NCBI GenBank assembly: GCA_019636475.1
Contig: JAHBXN010000002.1
Span: forward strand, 310,001 to 374,000
Length of the DNA stretch: 64,000 nucleotides
Source: Phycisphaerae bacterium
GTDB taxonomy: Bacteria > Planctomycetota > Phycisphaerae > UBA1845 > UTPLA1
Direction of reading: 5' to 3'
This document shows positions 35,724 to 44,373 of this stretch, piece by piece. Both the position numbers and the translations under genes were made by a program. Under the pieces are notes generated by a model. That model had not been told where the DNA came from. It did no database searches and worked only from the letters and a program-made list of their open reading frames with translations. Within the stretch, counting starts at the first letter, position 1. Every line of letters starts with the position of its first letter.

Positions 35724-36695
35724 TCATGCCGGCCCGCCCGCCATTCGCAAATCTCCCTCCGTTGCCCGCTCCAGCGAGGAGGCGACCTTGCCCTTCGCGG
35801 TCACAGAACTGCCGCTGCGGTCGGGGCGGCCGAACACATCGGCTTCGATCGCGCGACGAAGTCGCGGCCAGGAGATCATAATCTCGCCGAGTTCGTCCGT
35901 CATGGCTCGGGCTCGACGGGCAGCGAACTCAAGAACTGATGCGCACCACAGCGGACCGGCCGAAAGCGTCTGCTCATCCTGAGCGATCTGACCCAGCATT
36001 CGCGCGGCGCAAAAATGATCATTCCATGCCCCGAGCCGATCCTGCATTGACGCACTGGCCTTGAGCAAGTCATCACGCGTCTGGCCATCGAGCCGGCAAA
36101 CCAGCTCGGTTGAATATCGAAACGCCTTGAGACGGATTCGCGTCTTGTGAAGACCCGGACCGTGTTCACGGGTGGGCGGCCGATCAATCAGCCGCTTGGC
36201 CTTCTCCTGCCAGAGCCGACGCGCGGCGCGGAGCAGATCTTTCTCATCGCGGCGCGACTCCAGCCCGCGCAGCTTCTCGCAAAGGGCATCCATCACACGC
36301 AGCACCCGCGACGGATCCGCCCGCTCGATCTGATGCCGTGCCGCAATCAGATCGGATTCTCGCTCGATCGCCAGAACACCCTGCAACTTTGCAAGGTCTT
36401 CCGGATCGGACGCGAATCCGGATTGATCGCCCGCAATGGCAAGTCGAAGCACGTCAACATCTCGAACGCGTCGAAGTGCATCGCGAATGTCACCCAGTCC
36501 GGAACGCAGCCGCAGGCATCGCTTCCGGCCGAAAAATCCGGCCAGTAGCTCGAGCGGCTCGCTGAGTCGGCGGGACGAGACCCGCAGAATGTGAACGCTT
36601 TCGATGTCCCGTGTCGCCATGACGCGCGTCAGCGAGTCGTCCAATCTTTCGAGGTGTTTTGTGATGAACTTCAAGAGTCCGTCCGTGGGGGACAT
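35724..36695 (-). CDS. CHAD domain protein
   Basis: A 323-residue helical protein. Conserved histidine-containing helices mark the CHAD fold: ESVHILRVSSRRLSEPLELL and, in the second half, LHKTRIRLKAFRYSTEL. Arginines and lysines line the faces (RLRSGLGDIRDALRRVRDVD). CHAD domains bind inorganic polyphosphate with these basic residues and target proteins to granules. Genomic linkage to ppk1 and ppx just downstream fits this role. The ATG at 36695 has GGAG upstream. The gene is first in the polyphosphate operon, 148 bases before the Ppx gene. Confidence 0.88.
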   Translation of the reverse strand: MSPTDGLLKFITKHLERLDDSLTRVMATRDIESVHILRVSSRRLSEPLELLAGFFGRKRCLRLRSGLGDIRDALRRVRDVDVLRLAIAGDQSGFASDPEDLAKLQGVLAIERESDLIAARHQIERADPSRVLRVMDALCEKLRGLESRRDEKDLLRAARRLWQEKAKRLIDRPPTREHGPGLHKTRIRLKAFRYSTELVCRLDGQTRDDLLKASASMQDRLGAWNDHFCAARMLGQIAQDEQTLSAGPLWCASVLEFAARRARAMTDELGEIMISWPRLRRAIEADVFGRPDRSGSSVTAKGKVASSLERATEGDLRMAGGPA

Positions 36696-36958
36696 GTTGG
36701 CGGCTCCTGCGACATCGGCGATTGACAGACGTCTATTCCGGCATTCGCCGAATAGAACACCGCAATTCATCATAGCGGAAGATCGGATGTTGTCTAAATG
36801 GATATTGCGCGGAATCGCTGCGACGGATCACAAACGCCCGCCAATCATAAGTTTCGCATCCACTGCAAGTAAGAGCGGATTGTGAAATGTTCCGCGGCCG
36901 ATTCGAAAAACTTAATAAAGCGAACCCCCCCTGAGCGGGGTGCCTGCCCCCGCTGCTG

Positions 36959-38448
36959 CTACTCCGCCGCCTTGCGATGGACCTGTTTCGATTGCAGTAG
37001 GCCGTTCAGACGGCTCTTGAGCAGTTCGAACACCTTGCCAAGTTCCCGATCGAACCGGTCTTCCGATCGATCCACCGACGACGCGGTGCCATCGTCGTGG
37101 CGTAAATCTCCTGCTGGCGCGGTCGATGGCTGTGATATGGCGCTTGCGGCAGACTCGGCGCGCGCCGAGTCCGCTTTCGCCTTACGACGAAGCACCGGCT
37201 CCGCACGCTTGCGGCAGTCCTTCAGAATCGCCCACGCCGATTCGATCTGAGCGGCCGTCAGCGTGGTGGTCGGCAGCGCCGCCTTCAAATCGACCACGAC
37301 CTGATGTGAATGGCGCAGAATCCAGCGGCGGACATAGGCCTCCCACTGATCCGGATCCGACGCCACACGATCCAGACCCAGTGTCGAATCCGATGCTCCC
37401 CACCAGCGGGGATATTGACCGTGGCCATGAGCCGCAAGTTCAGCGTTCTTGAACTGACTCAGCGACTCCATGTCAAAACCCGGTGCTATCTGCTCGCGCC
37501 ACTCGGCCTCTGACACAATCACGCCGCCGCCCAGGTAACGCCCCATCGCATCCATGCCGTAAATTCCCTGAGCAGCCAGCCGAAAATCAGCCACCTGCAC
37601 ACCCGGCGGCATATTGAACGTTTCCACGCCCAGTGACTTCGGATGGTCAGGGCGGTCGAACTCGGCATGATGAAACGTGTGGACCTCGACAACGCCATGC
37701 GTGATCGACGTGTTCTCGCTTCGCTTCAGCCACCAGCGACCGTCGACCCGCATATAGTCGTTCTTGACAACGTTGAGGTTGCGCAGGGGGCCGTCACTCT
37801 TGATCTCGCGCAGGACAACCTCCACGACCGCATCGTCCTTCGCAGGATCGATCCACCAAACCATCTCACTGCGAGTAGAACTACTCTCGCCGAGGGGGCC
37901 TTCTTCAACGTCACCTCGACGAGACCGGCCGACTCCTTTACCAACCAGCGACCTCGCGTCGACTGAAACTTCTCAAGAAGTTGGGATGGAGAAACGTCCT
38001 GAAGCGACTGAGTCGTTAAGCCCAGTGTCCTGGGATCGGAGAGTATATACTTGTCGGGCGACCGATCGGCAAAGCCCACGTGAATGATCGTGTCACCATC
38101 ATATCGCCGCCACTCGTCGCCTTTCTCGCGACATCGGATAATGTGAATCGGAGTACAAGCGTGCCGGACGCCCAAAGTGGCCTGTCCGGTATTAAAATGC
38201 ACATTCCGAACGCCCTCATCGTTTCCCGAGTCATACCAGTAGGCGTCAGCTCCAGCCAGTCTTGTCTCGAAGCGAGACTTCTTCATGATTCGAGTGTCCA
38301 AGGCCAGCCGTTCGGAGTCATACTTCATGTAGGCGGTTTCGAAGGCGGTTCGTCGGCTGAACGCTCGACCTAGCACTTCGGGAACCGACTCGCCCGGTTC
38401 TCCTTCAAAAGGCAGAATCAGCACGGCTGTCAAGATAGCTGTCATCAA
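36959..38448 (-). pseudogene. Hypothetical exported protein, frameshifted
   Basis: Two overlapping frames join to one protein of about 496 residues. The first part (ATG at 38448, MMTAILTAV signal-like start) reads in frame to VEVTLKKAPS; the second continues ESSSTRSEMVWWIDPAKDD in the -1 frame. The break sits at a run of five G on the plus strand (37894-37898). One extra base in this run restores a single frame. The joined protein has alternating strands (GRWLVKESAGLVEVTL, VVEVVLREIKSDGPL, DYMRVDGRWWLKRSE), perhaps a LolA-like barrel, and a low-complexity Lys/Ala/Ser region near its end. Its start overlaps the stop of the small Cys-rich gene. Whether this is a real mutation or an assembly error cannot be told. 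Confidence 0.75.
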
Positions 38449-38738
38449 ACCGCCTCACATCGCAATCGAGTGAAACACGAATTCTCATGACGACAAGACT
38501 GCTTATATTCAGATCGTAAAGAATCTCCAACTCCACATTCACACGCCATCCAGCCGCCTATTGGAAATTGGCATTCAAATGGAATTTCCTGGACAGGATT
38601 CCAGAGGCACTCTGTTTCACCGTTACAAGGAATTCGATCGCACGCGTTCGACATCCCAGTGAGATTGAGTACCCAGGCCGCCGAAAGCACAGTTGTCAGT
38701 GCCATGGGTATATCTACCCACTTCGAACTGTTCATCAT
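38445..38738 (-). CDS. Small Cys-rich exported protein
   Basis: A 97-residue protein with GGAGGAG just before its ATG at 38738, one of the strongest ribosome sites in the window. After a hydrophobic segment (MALTTVLSAAWVLNL) the mature part holds nine cysteines in pairs (NACDRIPC, ETEC, FEC, MACEC, SC, SC, RC), which probably form disulfides outside the cell. The stop overlaps the ATG of the next gene by 4 bases, so the two are translated together. I do not know the family. Confidence 0.7.
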   Translation of the reverse strand: MMNSSKWVDIPMALTTVLSAAWVLNLTGMSNACDRIPCNGETECLWNPVQEIPFECQFPIGGWMACECGVGDSLRSEYKQSCRHENSCFTRLRCEAV

Positions 38739-39117
38739 TGAACTCCTCCGCGCCCATGATTCCCTACAGTCGACCGCCTGACACGATCGCTGCCCGACTC
38801 AACCAATATACACCCAAACCACGCAGTGGCAAAAAAAGGGAATTTTCAAAAAAAAACGAGGATCTACGACACAATGGTGTCACACCTCGGAAATCGCGGA
38901 CGACAGTAAAAACTTGAACTCAACGGCAGAACAGTGGTTGCGCCATGTCTCGCCGAGCCTCATTTCACTCCTGCGAAATATTCAATCCCGGCTGAACAGC
39001 CGGCAGCACCTGACAAACTTTGATTTCACACCCTCTGATGGGGTCTAAAATACAGTTGTCCGAGTCAAAATCACGGGGTGCCATCGCAAGGTACTCGGTA
39101 TCAGCGCGAATTGCGGC
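38739..39117. other. Intergenic region with a terminator
   Basis: About 380 bases without a gene, between rdgB (its 3' end) and the Cys-rich gene. It contains the minus-strand terminator listed at 38848-38889 and A-rich runs. The promoter of the Cys-rich gene should be in the left half; no clear boxes were identified. Confidence 0.5.
38848..38889 (-). terminator. Terminator of the thiL-rdgB operon
   Basis: Read on the minus strand, CGAGG pairs with CCTCG and inside it GACAC with GTGTC around a 4-base loop, followed by a run of nine U (A-run at 38848-38856 on the plus strand). It lies about 230 bases after the rdgB stop and before the Cys-rich gene. Confidence 0.65.
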
Positions 39118-39789
39118 CTACCCAGCCAACCCCAGCGCGGCAGGGAGCACTCCACAGAGAGAACGCAGCGCCCGGCCGCGATGACTGATGCGGTTCTTAT
39201 GCTCCGAATCGAGTTCGGCCGTCGTCCTGCCGAGCGATGGAATGTAGAAATGCGGGTCGTATCCAAACCCATTGAATCCGCGCGGTGTATCGATAATGAC
39301 ACCTTCCACCACGCCGTCGGCCTTTGCGATCACCCGGTCGGCCGTAGCAAGTGCCAGGGCGCATCGGAACCGCGCAGTTCGGCGCTCAGCCGGCACGCCA
39401 CCCAGCAAGGCGATCAGTTTGCGATTGTTTGCCGAATCGCGTGTTTCACGCGGGGCAGACTCGGGTACGTCCTCGGCGAAGCGCGCGGACCGCACGCCGG
39501 GGCGGCCGCCCAGCGCGTCCACTTCAAGTCCGGAATCATCGGCAAGCGTGATCATTCCCGTCGCGCGGGCATAGTACAGTGCCTTCAGCTTGGCATTCTC
39601 GGCGAAGGTCTCGCCATCCTCATGCGGCTCCGGGATCGGAGGCACATCGCGAAGTGTTTTCCATCGGAATCGGTCGCTCGCCGCTCCCGTCAAAGCGGTC
39701 CCATGCTCGAGCACTTGTTCAATCTCGCGGGCTTTGCCGGGATTACCCGTCGCGATCAAAATGACGATGGAAGGCATGTCGGTCGGCAC
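39118..39789 (-). CDS. rdgB: XTP/dITP diphosphatase (non-canonical purine NTP pyrophosphatase)
   Basis: A 223-residue cytosolic house-cleaning enzyme that hydrolyses dITP, XTP and ITP to monophosphates. Family signs are ILIATGNPGKAREIEQVL, ETFAENAKLKALYYA, LADDSGLEVDALGGRPGV, GVVEGVIIDTPRGFNGFGYDP and EKNRISHRGRA-like ELDSEHKNRISHRGRAL. I chose a GTG start at 39789 with GAGGAG 7 bases before it; the ATG at 39777 is the alternative and loses only four residues. The start lies 12 bases after the lipoprotein stop, in the thiL-tsaE-rph operon. Confidence 0.93.
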   Translation of the reverse strand: MPTDMPSIVILIATGNPGKAREIEQVLEHGTALTGAASDRFRWKTLRDVPPIPEPHEDGETFAENAKLKALYYARATGMITLADDSGLEVDALGGRPGVRSARFAEDVPESAPRETRDSANNRKLIALLGGVPAERRTARFRCALALATADRVIAKADGVVEGVIIDTPRGFNGFGYDPHFYIPSLGRTTAELDSEHKNRISHRGRALRSLCGVLPAALGLAG

Positions 39790-39800
39790 GAAGTCACTCC

Positions 39801-40760
39801 TCACTGCCGGCGCGGAGCGGGTTCGGGCCGGGGAATTCGCGCGAGAAACGAGTAATTCGGAATCTTCTCACGCCGATTCGTCTCGGGATTGCGAACGAGG
39901 TTGTAAACCGGGTGACCATTTTCGAGGTTGTACTTGAACTCTTCTCTGGCCTGAAGCGATTTGACTTTCGGCGAATAGCCGCGGCGGCCGGATGGATCAA
40001 TGACAAAGGCGTCCTCGCCAAATGTGCCCACACAGATCGACGCCTGCGACTTGTCTGTCGCGAAATAATAGTACGCCTCATAACCACGCTTGCGCAGGTC
40101 TTCGACCCAGAGATAGGCCGCCTGCTTGTAATCATGCAACGTGGCTGTCGGATATGTGACACCGACGTTCAGCGTATAGACCCCCTTGGCGTTCTTCAAA
40201 TCCCATTCCGGCTTGCCGACGAATGACTCCGGCTTCGGAATCATACGTGCACTGAAGAATGGATACTGCTCGCCGAATGCAAGTTCGCGAATGAACCGCA
40301 GATCACGCTTGATCTCATCGCTCAATTCAATGACCAGATCTCCCCGCGTCTTTTCCTTGCCGTCGGTCCTGGCTTCGACATACCGCAGCGGATATTCCCC
40401 ATAGAAGATCTTGCTGCTCTGCTCGCCATGTTCGACCGAAACGCGCCGTGCGTCGATTCGATCAACCTTCTTCAACATGGTCGCAAGTCGATCGGCCGTC
40501 TCGCGCCGACCCTTGCCCTCGAATGCATTGCATTCGATCGTCCAGATTTCCCGGGAGGATCGCGATCCACCGCCGAACAGTTCGGCAAGCGATCCGCCGC
40601 TCGTTCGATTCGTACCGCCCGATTCCGCGGTTCGGCTTGATCCGGATGACCGACCGCCGGAATCGGGATCGCACCCTGTCATGACGCAGGTCAGGACCAA
40701 ACCGCATACCCACACCACGATTCGATGCGCCTCGCGCTTGTCGCTCTGGTAGTTTTTCAT
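39801..40760 (-). CDS. Lipoprotein of unknown function
   Basis: A 319-residue protein with an N-terminal basic segment, a hydrophobic helix (IVVWVCGLVLTCVMTGC) and a lipobox cysteine, MTGC. The mature part begins with a Ser/Gly-rich linker of about 40 residues. It contains a domain with IWTIECNAFEGKGRRETADRL, mixed strands and RGYEAYYYFATDKSQASICVGTFG, which could be a SPOR-like fold, but no conserved peptidoglycan residues are clear. The ATG at 40760 has GGAAAG upstream. It stands between rph and rdgB, an odd place for an envelope protein. Confidence 0.8.
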   Translation of the reverse strand: MKNYQSDKREAHRIVVWVCGLVLTCVMTGCDPDSGGRSSGSSRTAESGGTNRTSGGSLAELFGGGSRSSREIWTIECNAFEGKGRRETADRLATMLKKVDRIDARRVSVEHGEQSSKIFYGEYPLRYVEARTDGKEKTRGDLVIELSDEIKRDLRFIRELAFGEQYPFFSARMIPKPESFVGKPEWDLKNAKGVYTLNVGVTYPTATLHDYKQAAYLWVEDLRKRGYEAYYYFATDKSQASICVGTFGEDAFVIDPSGRRGYSPKVKSLQAREEFKYNLENGHPVYNLVRNPETNRREKIPNYSFLARIPRPEPAPRRQ

Positions 40761-40851
40761 GTGCTTTCCGCGTTCGGAGTTTGTCGGATACCGTTCGATC
40801 CTCTTCGCGCCGCGACAACCACGAAGGCGGCGACGTCCTCCGCAGATCCAT

Positions 40852-41553
40852 TTATCTGCCGGGACGGCGCTTCTGCGCCAACGAATGCCGCTGCGCCGCA
40901 AAAAGTTCCGCCAGACCCTTCTCGGCAAGTGCCAGTATCTGGTTCATCTGGACCCGCGTGAATGTCCCCGCCTCCGCGCCGCCCTGCACTTCGACAAATC
41001 GGCCCCCGCCGGTCATCACGATGTTGAAATCGACCTCGGCATCCTTGTCTTCGTCATAACACAGATCGAGCAGCACCTTGCCGCCGACCAGCCCCACGCT
41101 CACGGCCGAAACGCTGTCGATGATCGGATCTTCCGAGATCAGCCCGCGCGCTTTCAGTGTCCGTACCGCATCAACCAGCGCGACGTACGCGCCCGTGATG
41201 CTCGCCGTTCGTGTGCCGCCATCGGCCTGGATGACGTCGCAGTCGATGAGAATAGCGCGCGGCCCGAGCTTCGCCATGTCCACAACCGCCCGAAGCGACC
41301 GGCCGATCAACCGCTGAATCTCCTGCGATCGCCCGTCGATTTTGCCGCCTCGATCGCGCTTGCGACGCGTGCTGGTCGCCGCGGGCAGCATATCGTACTC
41401 CGCAGTGACCCAGCCAAGGCCCGACTCCTTGCGCCATGGCGGCAGATCGTTATCGATGCTGGCAGTGCAGAGCACGCGCGTGTGACCCGATTCAATCAAA
41501 ACCGAGCCCGCCGGAGCATGTGTATAGCCCCGCGTGATTTTCACGGGCCGCAA
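40852..41553 (-). CDS. rph: Ribonuclease PH
   Basis: Phosphorolytic 3'-5' exonuclease that trims tRNA precursors. Family signs are KITRGYTHAPAGSVLI, RSQEIQRLIGRSLRAVVD, DCDVIQADGGTRTASITGA and CYDEDKDAEVDFNIVMTGGG. The coordinates give the shortest frame, from a TTG at 41553 (233 residues). However, the in-frame codons just upstream read RHDGRASDSLRPV, the conserved N-terminal residues of the family, and no ATG, GTG or TTG precedes them. An ATC at 41611-41613 lies 7 bases after a GAGGAG site and would give 253 residues. It follows tsaE by 118 bases (58 from the ATC). Confidence 0.92.
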   Translation of the reverse strand: MRPVKITRGYTHAPAGSVLIESGHTRVLCTASIDNDLPPWRKESGLGWVTAEYDMLPAATSTRRKRDRGGKIDGRSQEIQRLIGRSLRAVVDMAKLGPRAILIDCDVIQADGGTRTASITGAYVALVDAVRTLKARGLISEDPIIDSVSAVSVGLVGGKVLLDLCYDEDKDAEVDFNIVMTGGGRFVEVQGGAEAGTFTRVQMNQILALAEKGLAELFAAQRHSLAQKRRPGR

Positions 41554-41671
41554 TGAATCGGATGCTCGACCATCGTGGCGGATATTCGCATCTTTTCTTT
41601 TCTTGGTGGCGATTGCATCACTCCTCGATTGAATGCCGCCGAAACAGGCCGCGCGGTCGGGTTCCCATGCC

Positions 41672-42220
41672 TCAGGCTCCGCGCTGCGAGTCCGTTATCG
41701 CTTCCTCCGATGCGCCGGTCAAGCCCGCCGACAAAAGGCGGGTTGCAAGTTCCGACTCGGCGGCGCGCAGCGAGATTGATCGCGCCGTTTCACCTGGCGT
41801 ATCGAACTCAATCCAGAGCGCGTGCCGCGGCATTGCGTCCCCCACGCGGTCGGCCCACTCGATGATGACGATGGCCCCCTGCGTCAGCATCTCTTCAAAG
41901 CCGATTGCCGCCAACTCGTCCGATGAGGTCAGCCGATACGCGTCGATGTGATGGATCGGCAACCGACCTTCGTACTCATTGACCAGCACGAAGGTCGGAC
42001 TGTTCACCGCGCGCGGATCGCGGACGCCAAGCCCGAGCGCGAGGCCTTTCGCGAAGTGTGTCTTACCGGCCCCGAGGCGGCCAACCAGCGCGATGACATC
42101 GCCGGCGCGGAGCACCGCCCCCAGTCGACGGCCCAGCGCAATGGTTTCGTCCACGCTCGATGTCTCAATCCGAGCGATCAACGGGGCATCAAATCGTCCG
42201 ACCGGTTCATTTGCCATCAT
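41672..42220 (-). CDS. tsaE: tRNA threonylcarbamoyladenosine synthesis ATPase TsaE
   Basis: A 182-residue ATPase that works with TsaB and TsaD to make t6A37 in ANN-decoding tRNAs. The Walker A motif is LVGRLGAGKTHFAKGLA. Further family signs are VNSPTFVLVNEYEG, HHIDAYRL and VIIEWADRV. The ATG at 42220 overlaps the thiL stop by 4 bases (ATGA), so the pair is translationally coupled. The C-terminal 30 residues look like an unstructured tail. The rest of the t6A genes are not in the window. Confidence 0.93.
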   Translation of the reverse strand: MMANEPVGRFDAPLIARIETSSVDETIALGRRLGAVLRAGDVIALVGRLGAGKTHFAKGLALGLGVRDPRAVNSPTFVLVNEYEGRLPIHHIDAYRLTSSDELAAIGFEEMLTQGAIVIIEWADRVGDAMPRHALWIEFDTPGETARSISLRAAESELATRLLSAGLTGASEEAITDSQRGA

Positions 42221-43209
42221 GTGAAATGCTGCCACCCACCGCTGGTAATCCGCACTTTCGATCCATCCTTCTTCACCATATGAAGTCCCGACTCCTCGAT
42301 GACCACCCCGATCGGTCGAACCGGCGCGAGCTTCAATCCATGGGACATGGACAACGAATTCAGGGGATTGCGTTTCTCCTGATGAGCCACCTGATGGAAC
42401 CGAAGCACATCGACGACATGAAGCAATTCAAAGTCCTCGCCGTCGTTCAGCACATGATCGACGATGCTTCGGCCGTCGTTCCTCGATGCCACGATCGCGT
42501 CATCCGATGCAACCGACTCCAACGCATCCTCGCGAATCTCCATTCCGACGCCCGAGGACTCACACAGCCGCCGCCCATCGATCGACAGGCCGTCGCTCAG
42601 GTCCATCATCGCATGCAGTCCGTCGCCCAGCTCTTCCGCGAGCCATTTCGCCTCATTCACGCGAGGCTCGAACGCCAGATGCCGGCCCGACAGGCTGCCG
42701 CCCAGAGATCCCGTCACACACACCAGATCGCCCGGCCGCGCGCCCCTGCGCGTAACCGGCCTCAAACCCGGCCAAGGTTCAGCCATGATCGTCACATCCG
42801 CGACCAGCGGTCGATCCCAGCTGTTTGTATCGCCGCCGATGAGGCGGACCCCATACTGCAAGGCCAGTTCGTCCATTCCTTCGAACAACCGTCGAGCCTG
42901 CTCCATCGTCCACTCATTCGGAAGCGCAAGACTCACGATCGCAAAGCGCGGCTGTACAGCCATCGCGGCGCAGTCGGAAAGATTCACCGCCAGCGCCTTG
43001 CGGCCGATCTGCTCCGGCGAATGAAGACTCGCATCGAAGTCCACACCGTCCATGATCATGTCCGCCGCGACGAGCAGGGCGTCGGCATGCGGACGAATCA
43101 TCGCCATGTCATCGCCCAGACCGATGAGCACCGCGTCATCCGCGCCACCGGTCGACTGACCGAAACGACCGCTGATCCAGTCCACAAGGTTGTTTTCCGA
43201 TTTCTCCAT
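42217..43209 (-). CDS. thiL: Thiamine-monophosphate kinase
   Basis: A 330-residue kinase that phosphorylates TMP to the coenzyme thiamine diphosphate. Typical motifs are LIGLGDDMAMIRP, LVAADMIMDGVDFD, KALAVNLSDCAAM, GGDTNSWDRPLVADVTI and MMDLSDGLSIDGRRL. The frame is open far upstream but that part overlaps ispD on the other strand, so the ATG at 43209 just before EKSENNLVDWI is the true start. The gene opens a five-gene operon with tsaE, rph, the lipoprotein and rdgB. Confidence 0.93.
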   Translation of the reverse strand: MEKSENNLVDWISGRFGQSTGGADDAVLIGLGDDMAMIRPHADALLVAADMIMDGVDFDASLHSPEQIGRKALAVNLSDCAAMAVQPRFAIVSLALPNEWTMEQARRLFEGMDELALQYGVRLIGGDTNSWDRPLVADVTIMAEPWPGLRPVTRRGARPGDLVCVTGSLGGSLSGRHLAFEPRVNEAKWLAEELGDGLHAMMDLSDGLSIDGRRLCESSGVGMEIREDALESVASDDAIVASRNDGRSIVDHVLNDGEDFELLHVVDVLRFHQVAHQEKRNPLNSLSMSHGLKLAPVRPIGVVIEESGLHMVKKDGSKVRITSGGWQHFT

Positions 43210-43350
43210 TGGCACCAGACATTCTAAGCTCGAAAGCCGGGAGAACGCACGGGGGATAAAGCGGCTTGATGCGCGTGCGCCACGCAGTTGTAATAAGTGC
43301 GCGTCTCGGATTCGAGAGTACCCCGGTTGTACGGCATCGGAGTGATCAAC

Positions 43351-44097
43351 ATGGCCAGGTTCAGCGTCATCGTCGTCGCCGCAGGAAAAGGGGAGCGGTT
43401 CAGCGACAAGGAAAACAAGGTCTTCGCCAGGATCGGCGAGCAGCCCGTATTTCTCAAAGCGCTTCAACTCTTCTGCAATCGCGAGGATGTCTGCCAGACG
43501 ATTCTTGTCGTCTCGAAGGATGATACCGAGAAGGTGAAATCGCAGTTCGGCGCGAATCTCGGCTTTATGGGTATCCATCTCGTCGAAGGCGGGGCCGAAC
43601 GGCATGAATCCGTCGCCAATGGACTCGCCCGCGTCCTCGAGGACGCTGAGTTCGTGGCGATTCACGACGCCGTGCGCGTATGCCTCGCGGAGCAGTGGAT
43701 CGACGCGATCTTCGAGGCGGCAGTCAGATACGGCACCGCCGTCCCCGTGACGCCGATCACGTCCACCATCAAGCGGGTGGACGAGCAACGATTGATCGGA
43801 GAGACGGTTCCCCGCGACGGGCTTTACATCGCCCAGACCCCGCAGGTTTTTCGGCGGAAAGTGATTTTCGAGGCGTATCAGAAACTCGCGGCGGAGTCGA
43901 TCCTCGCGGGACAGTCGCCGACCGACGACGCGCAGGTCGTCAAAGCGGCGGATTTCGAGATCACTGCGATCGATGGCGACGCACGGAACATCAAGATCAC
44001 CACGCAGAGCGATCTCGTGCTTGCGGGTGCCATACTGAAGACACTACCCGCCAAACCGGTCTCGCGCTCCGGCGCATTTGAAGAAGCCCAGTGGTGA
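43351..44097 (+). CDS. ispD: 2-C-methyl-D-erythritol 4-phosphate cytidylyltransferase
   Basis: A 248-residue enzyme of the MEP isoprenoid pathway. The nucleotide-binding start is VIVVAAGKGERFSDKENKVF with the catalytic arginine and lysine. Further signs are HDAVRVCL, TIKRVD, PRDGLYIAQTPQVFRR and ITTQSDLVLA. ATG at 43351 has GGAGTG upstream. It is divergent from thiL and not next to ispF. A Cys replaces the usual third residue (HDAVRVC rather than HDAARP), a minor variation. Confidence 0.93.
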   Translation: MARFSVIVVAAGKGERFSDKENKVFARIGEQPVFLKALQLFCNREDVCQTILVVSKDDTEKVKSQFGANLGFMGIHLVEGGAERHESVANGLARVLEDAEFVAIHDAVRVCLAEQWIDAIFEAAVRYGTAVPVTPITSTIKRVDEQRLIGETVPRDGLYIAQTPQVFRRKVIFEAYQKLAAESILAGQSPTDDAQVVKAADFEITAIDGDARNIKITTQSDLVLAGAILKTLPAKPVSRSGAFEEAQW

Positions 44098-44177
44098 AAG
44101 GACGCACTCGGGCCGCGCTTCACGTTTCGAGCTTATGCGCTGGTCGGTTGGATGAGTGACTCACGATCGAGCGCCAC

Positions 44178-44222
44178 AAAAAAAGAAAGCGTCGAGGCCC
44201 TCTAGGGGATCCCGACGCTTTC
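44178..44222 (-). terminator. Terminator of nrdJ
   Basis: GAAAGCGTCG (44185-44194) pairs perfectly with CGACGCTTTC (44213-44222) around an 18-base loop. On the minus strand a U-run (A-run at 44178-44184 on plus) follows directly, so this is an intrinsic terminator for nrdJ, about 150 bases beyond its stop. It may also slow transcription from ispD. Confidence 0.75.
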
Positions 44223-44288
44223 CGGAGGGGAAAGAAGCCTGCTTCCCATGCTCCCTCGCTGTTCAAGTCAGTGACTGACAGCCCTCCG
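44223..44288. other. Structured segment closed by a 7-bp clamp
   Basis: CGGAGGG (44223-44229) pairs with CCCTCCG (44282-44288). Inside the loop are two hairpins, GAAGC-CT-GCTTC and GTCAG-TGA-CTGAC, so the segment could fold as a three-way junction on either strand. It lies between the 3' ends of ispD and nrdJ. It could be a structured 3' UTR, a small RNA or a remnant; I recognise no known RNA family. Confidence 0.4.
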
Positions 44289-44373
44289 AATTAATGACAC
44301 CAAATAACGCTATCGGCAAGGGCCCTGTTCGTCCATTAAAAAACGTCAGGGTTTTTCTGGCGGCCAGCCCGGC

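Larger units (their letters stand above)
44098..44373. other. Convergent intergenic region with hairpins
   Basis: About 280 bases between ispD and nrdJ, both ending here. It contains the hairpin pair at 44178-44222 and 44223-44288, of which the first is a terminator for nrdJ. No gene is seen. Confidence 0.6.
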
